Shown piece after piece: positions 13,439 to 13,613 of a stretch of 13,613 bases of DNA (positions are counted from its first letter, which is position 1; every line of letters starts with the position of its first letter). The notes below the pieces were generated by a model. That model saw only the letters and a list, made by a program, of their open reading frames with translations, ran no database searches and had not been told where the DNA came from. Origin of the DNA: Actinomycetota bacterium (lineage in GTDB: Bacteria > Actinomycetota > UBA4738); contig VAYJ01000044.1 in assembly GCA_005888465.1 (NCBI GenBank), positions 5,550 to 19,162 of the forward strand. Direction: 5' to 3'. Made by a program: the position numbers and the translations under genes.

Positions 13439-13613
13439 GCGAGCGCGGCCTCGAGCCGTTCGGTGACCTCGTCCTCCGAGGCATCGGCGTCGACGACGCG
13501 AAGGAGCCCCCTGCTCTCGTAGAACTCCCGGAGCGGGCGGGTGGTCTCGTGATAGACGTCGAGGCGGTGCCGCACGGTCACGTCACCGTCGTCGTCGCGC
13601 TGCTCGAGCGCCC
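13435..13613 (-). CDS. adk: Adenylate kinase (partial, C-terminal 58 residues)
   Basis: Only the end of the gene is present; the start lies beyond the right edge. The visible residues, ALEQRDDDGDVTVRHRLDVY then HETTRPLREFYESRGLLRVV, match the C-terminus of adenylate kinase: an R-x-DDD segment, V-x-x-RL-x-x-Y, T-x-PL-x-x-(F/Y)Y and G-x-L-x-x-VDA. The enzyme interconverts ATP+AMP and 2 ADP. The TGA stop overlaps the map ATG. Context just before map supports the call. Confidence 0.9.
   Translation of the reverse strand, partial: ALEQRDDDGDVTVRHRLDVYHETTRPLREFYESRGLLRVVDADASEDEVTERLEAALA

Noticed and set aside
1..13613. CRISPR arrays, insertion sequences, attachment sites, toxin-antitoxin or defence genes
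   Set aside because: No regularly spaced repeats, terminal inverted repeats, transposase or defence motifs were seen on either strand; the window is conserved housekeeping synteny.

Overview
The window is a high-GC stretch of a bacterial chromosome, almost entirely coding and almost entirely on the minus strand. Gene content and order (adk-map-infA-rpmJ-rpsM-rpsK-rpoA-rplQ-truA-rplM-rpsI, then glmM-glmS-acpS-nnr-alr) match the end of the large ribosomal-protein island and the adjoining cell-envelope block of Actinomycetota. Frequent GTG/TTG starts, strong G/C third-position bias and the absence of rpsD between rpsK and rpoA fit that assignment. A deep-branching or uncultured lineage is likely, but this is inference and a class cannot be named from the sequence alone. 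I see no mobile element, CRISPR array, rRNA or tRNA gene.

Reading the minus strand from the right end: the C-terminus of adenylate kinase overlaps map (ATGA). A 100-nt gap then carries a good promoter, a hairpin with a T-run and a tiny in-frame upstream ORF. Next come infA, rpmJ, rpsM, rpsK, a 69-nt leader with a stem-loop, rpoA, rplQ, truA, a 61-nt gap with a terminator-like hairpin, then rplM and rpsI, which overlap. rplM carries an unusual basic tail of about 80 residues. The only plus-strand gene is a small DUF2007-like ORF that meets rpsI tail to tail with no intervening base.

The small gene and glmM diverge from a 23-nt gap. In it, two -10-like hexamers on opposite strands overlap, each exactly 9 nt from its start codon, with no Shine-Dalgarno on either side. 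This looks like a symmetric bidirectional promoter giving nearly leaderless transcripts.

From glmM leftward an envelope/metabolite-repair operon follows: glmM and glmS (UDP-GlcNAc precursors), acpS (acyl-carrier-protein activation), a fused NAD(P)HX epimerase/dehydratase, alr (D-alanine), a P1/DmpA-type self-processing aminopeptidase, and a partial membrane-anchored fibronectin type III protein running off the left edge. Spacings are short or overlapping throughout, suggesting co-transcription. Most genes are ordinary housekeeping. The unusual parts are the L13 tail, the symmetric promoter, the infA leader, a possible small deletion in GlmM, and the missing canonical start of the FN3 gene.
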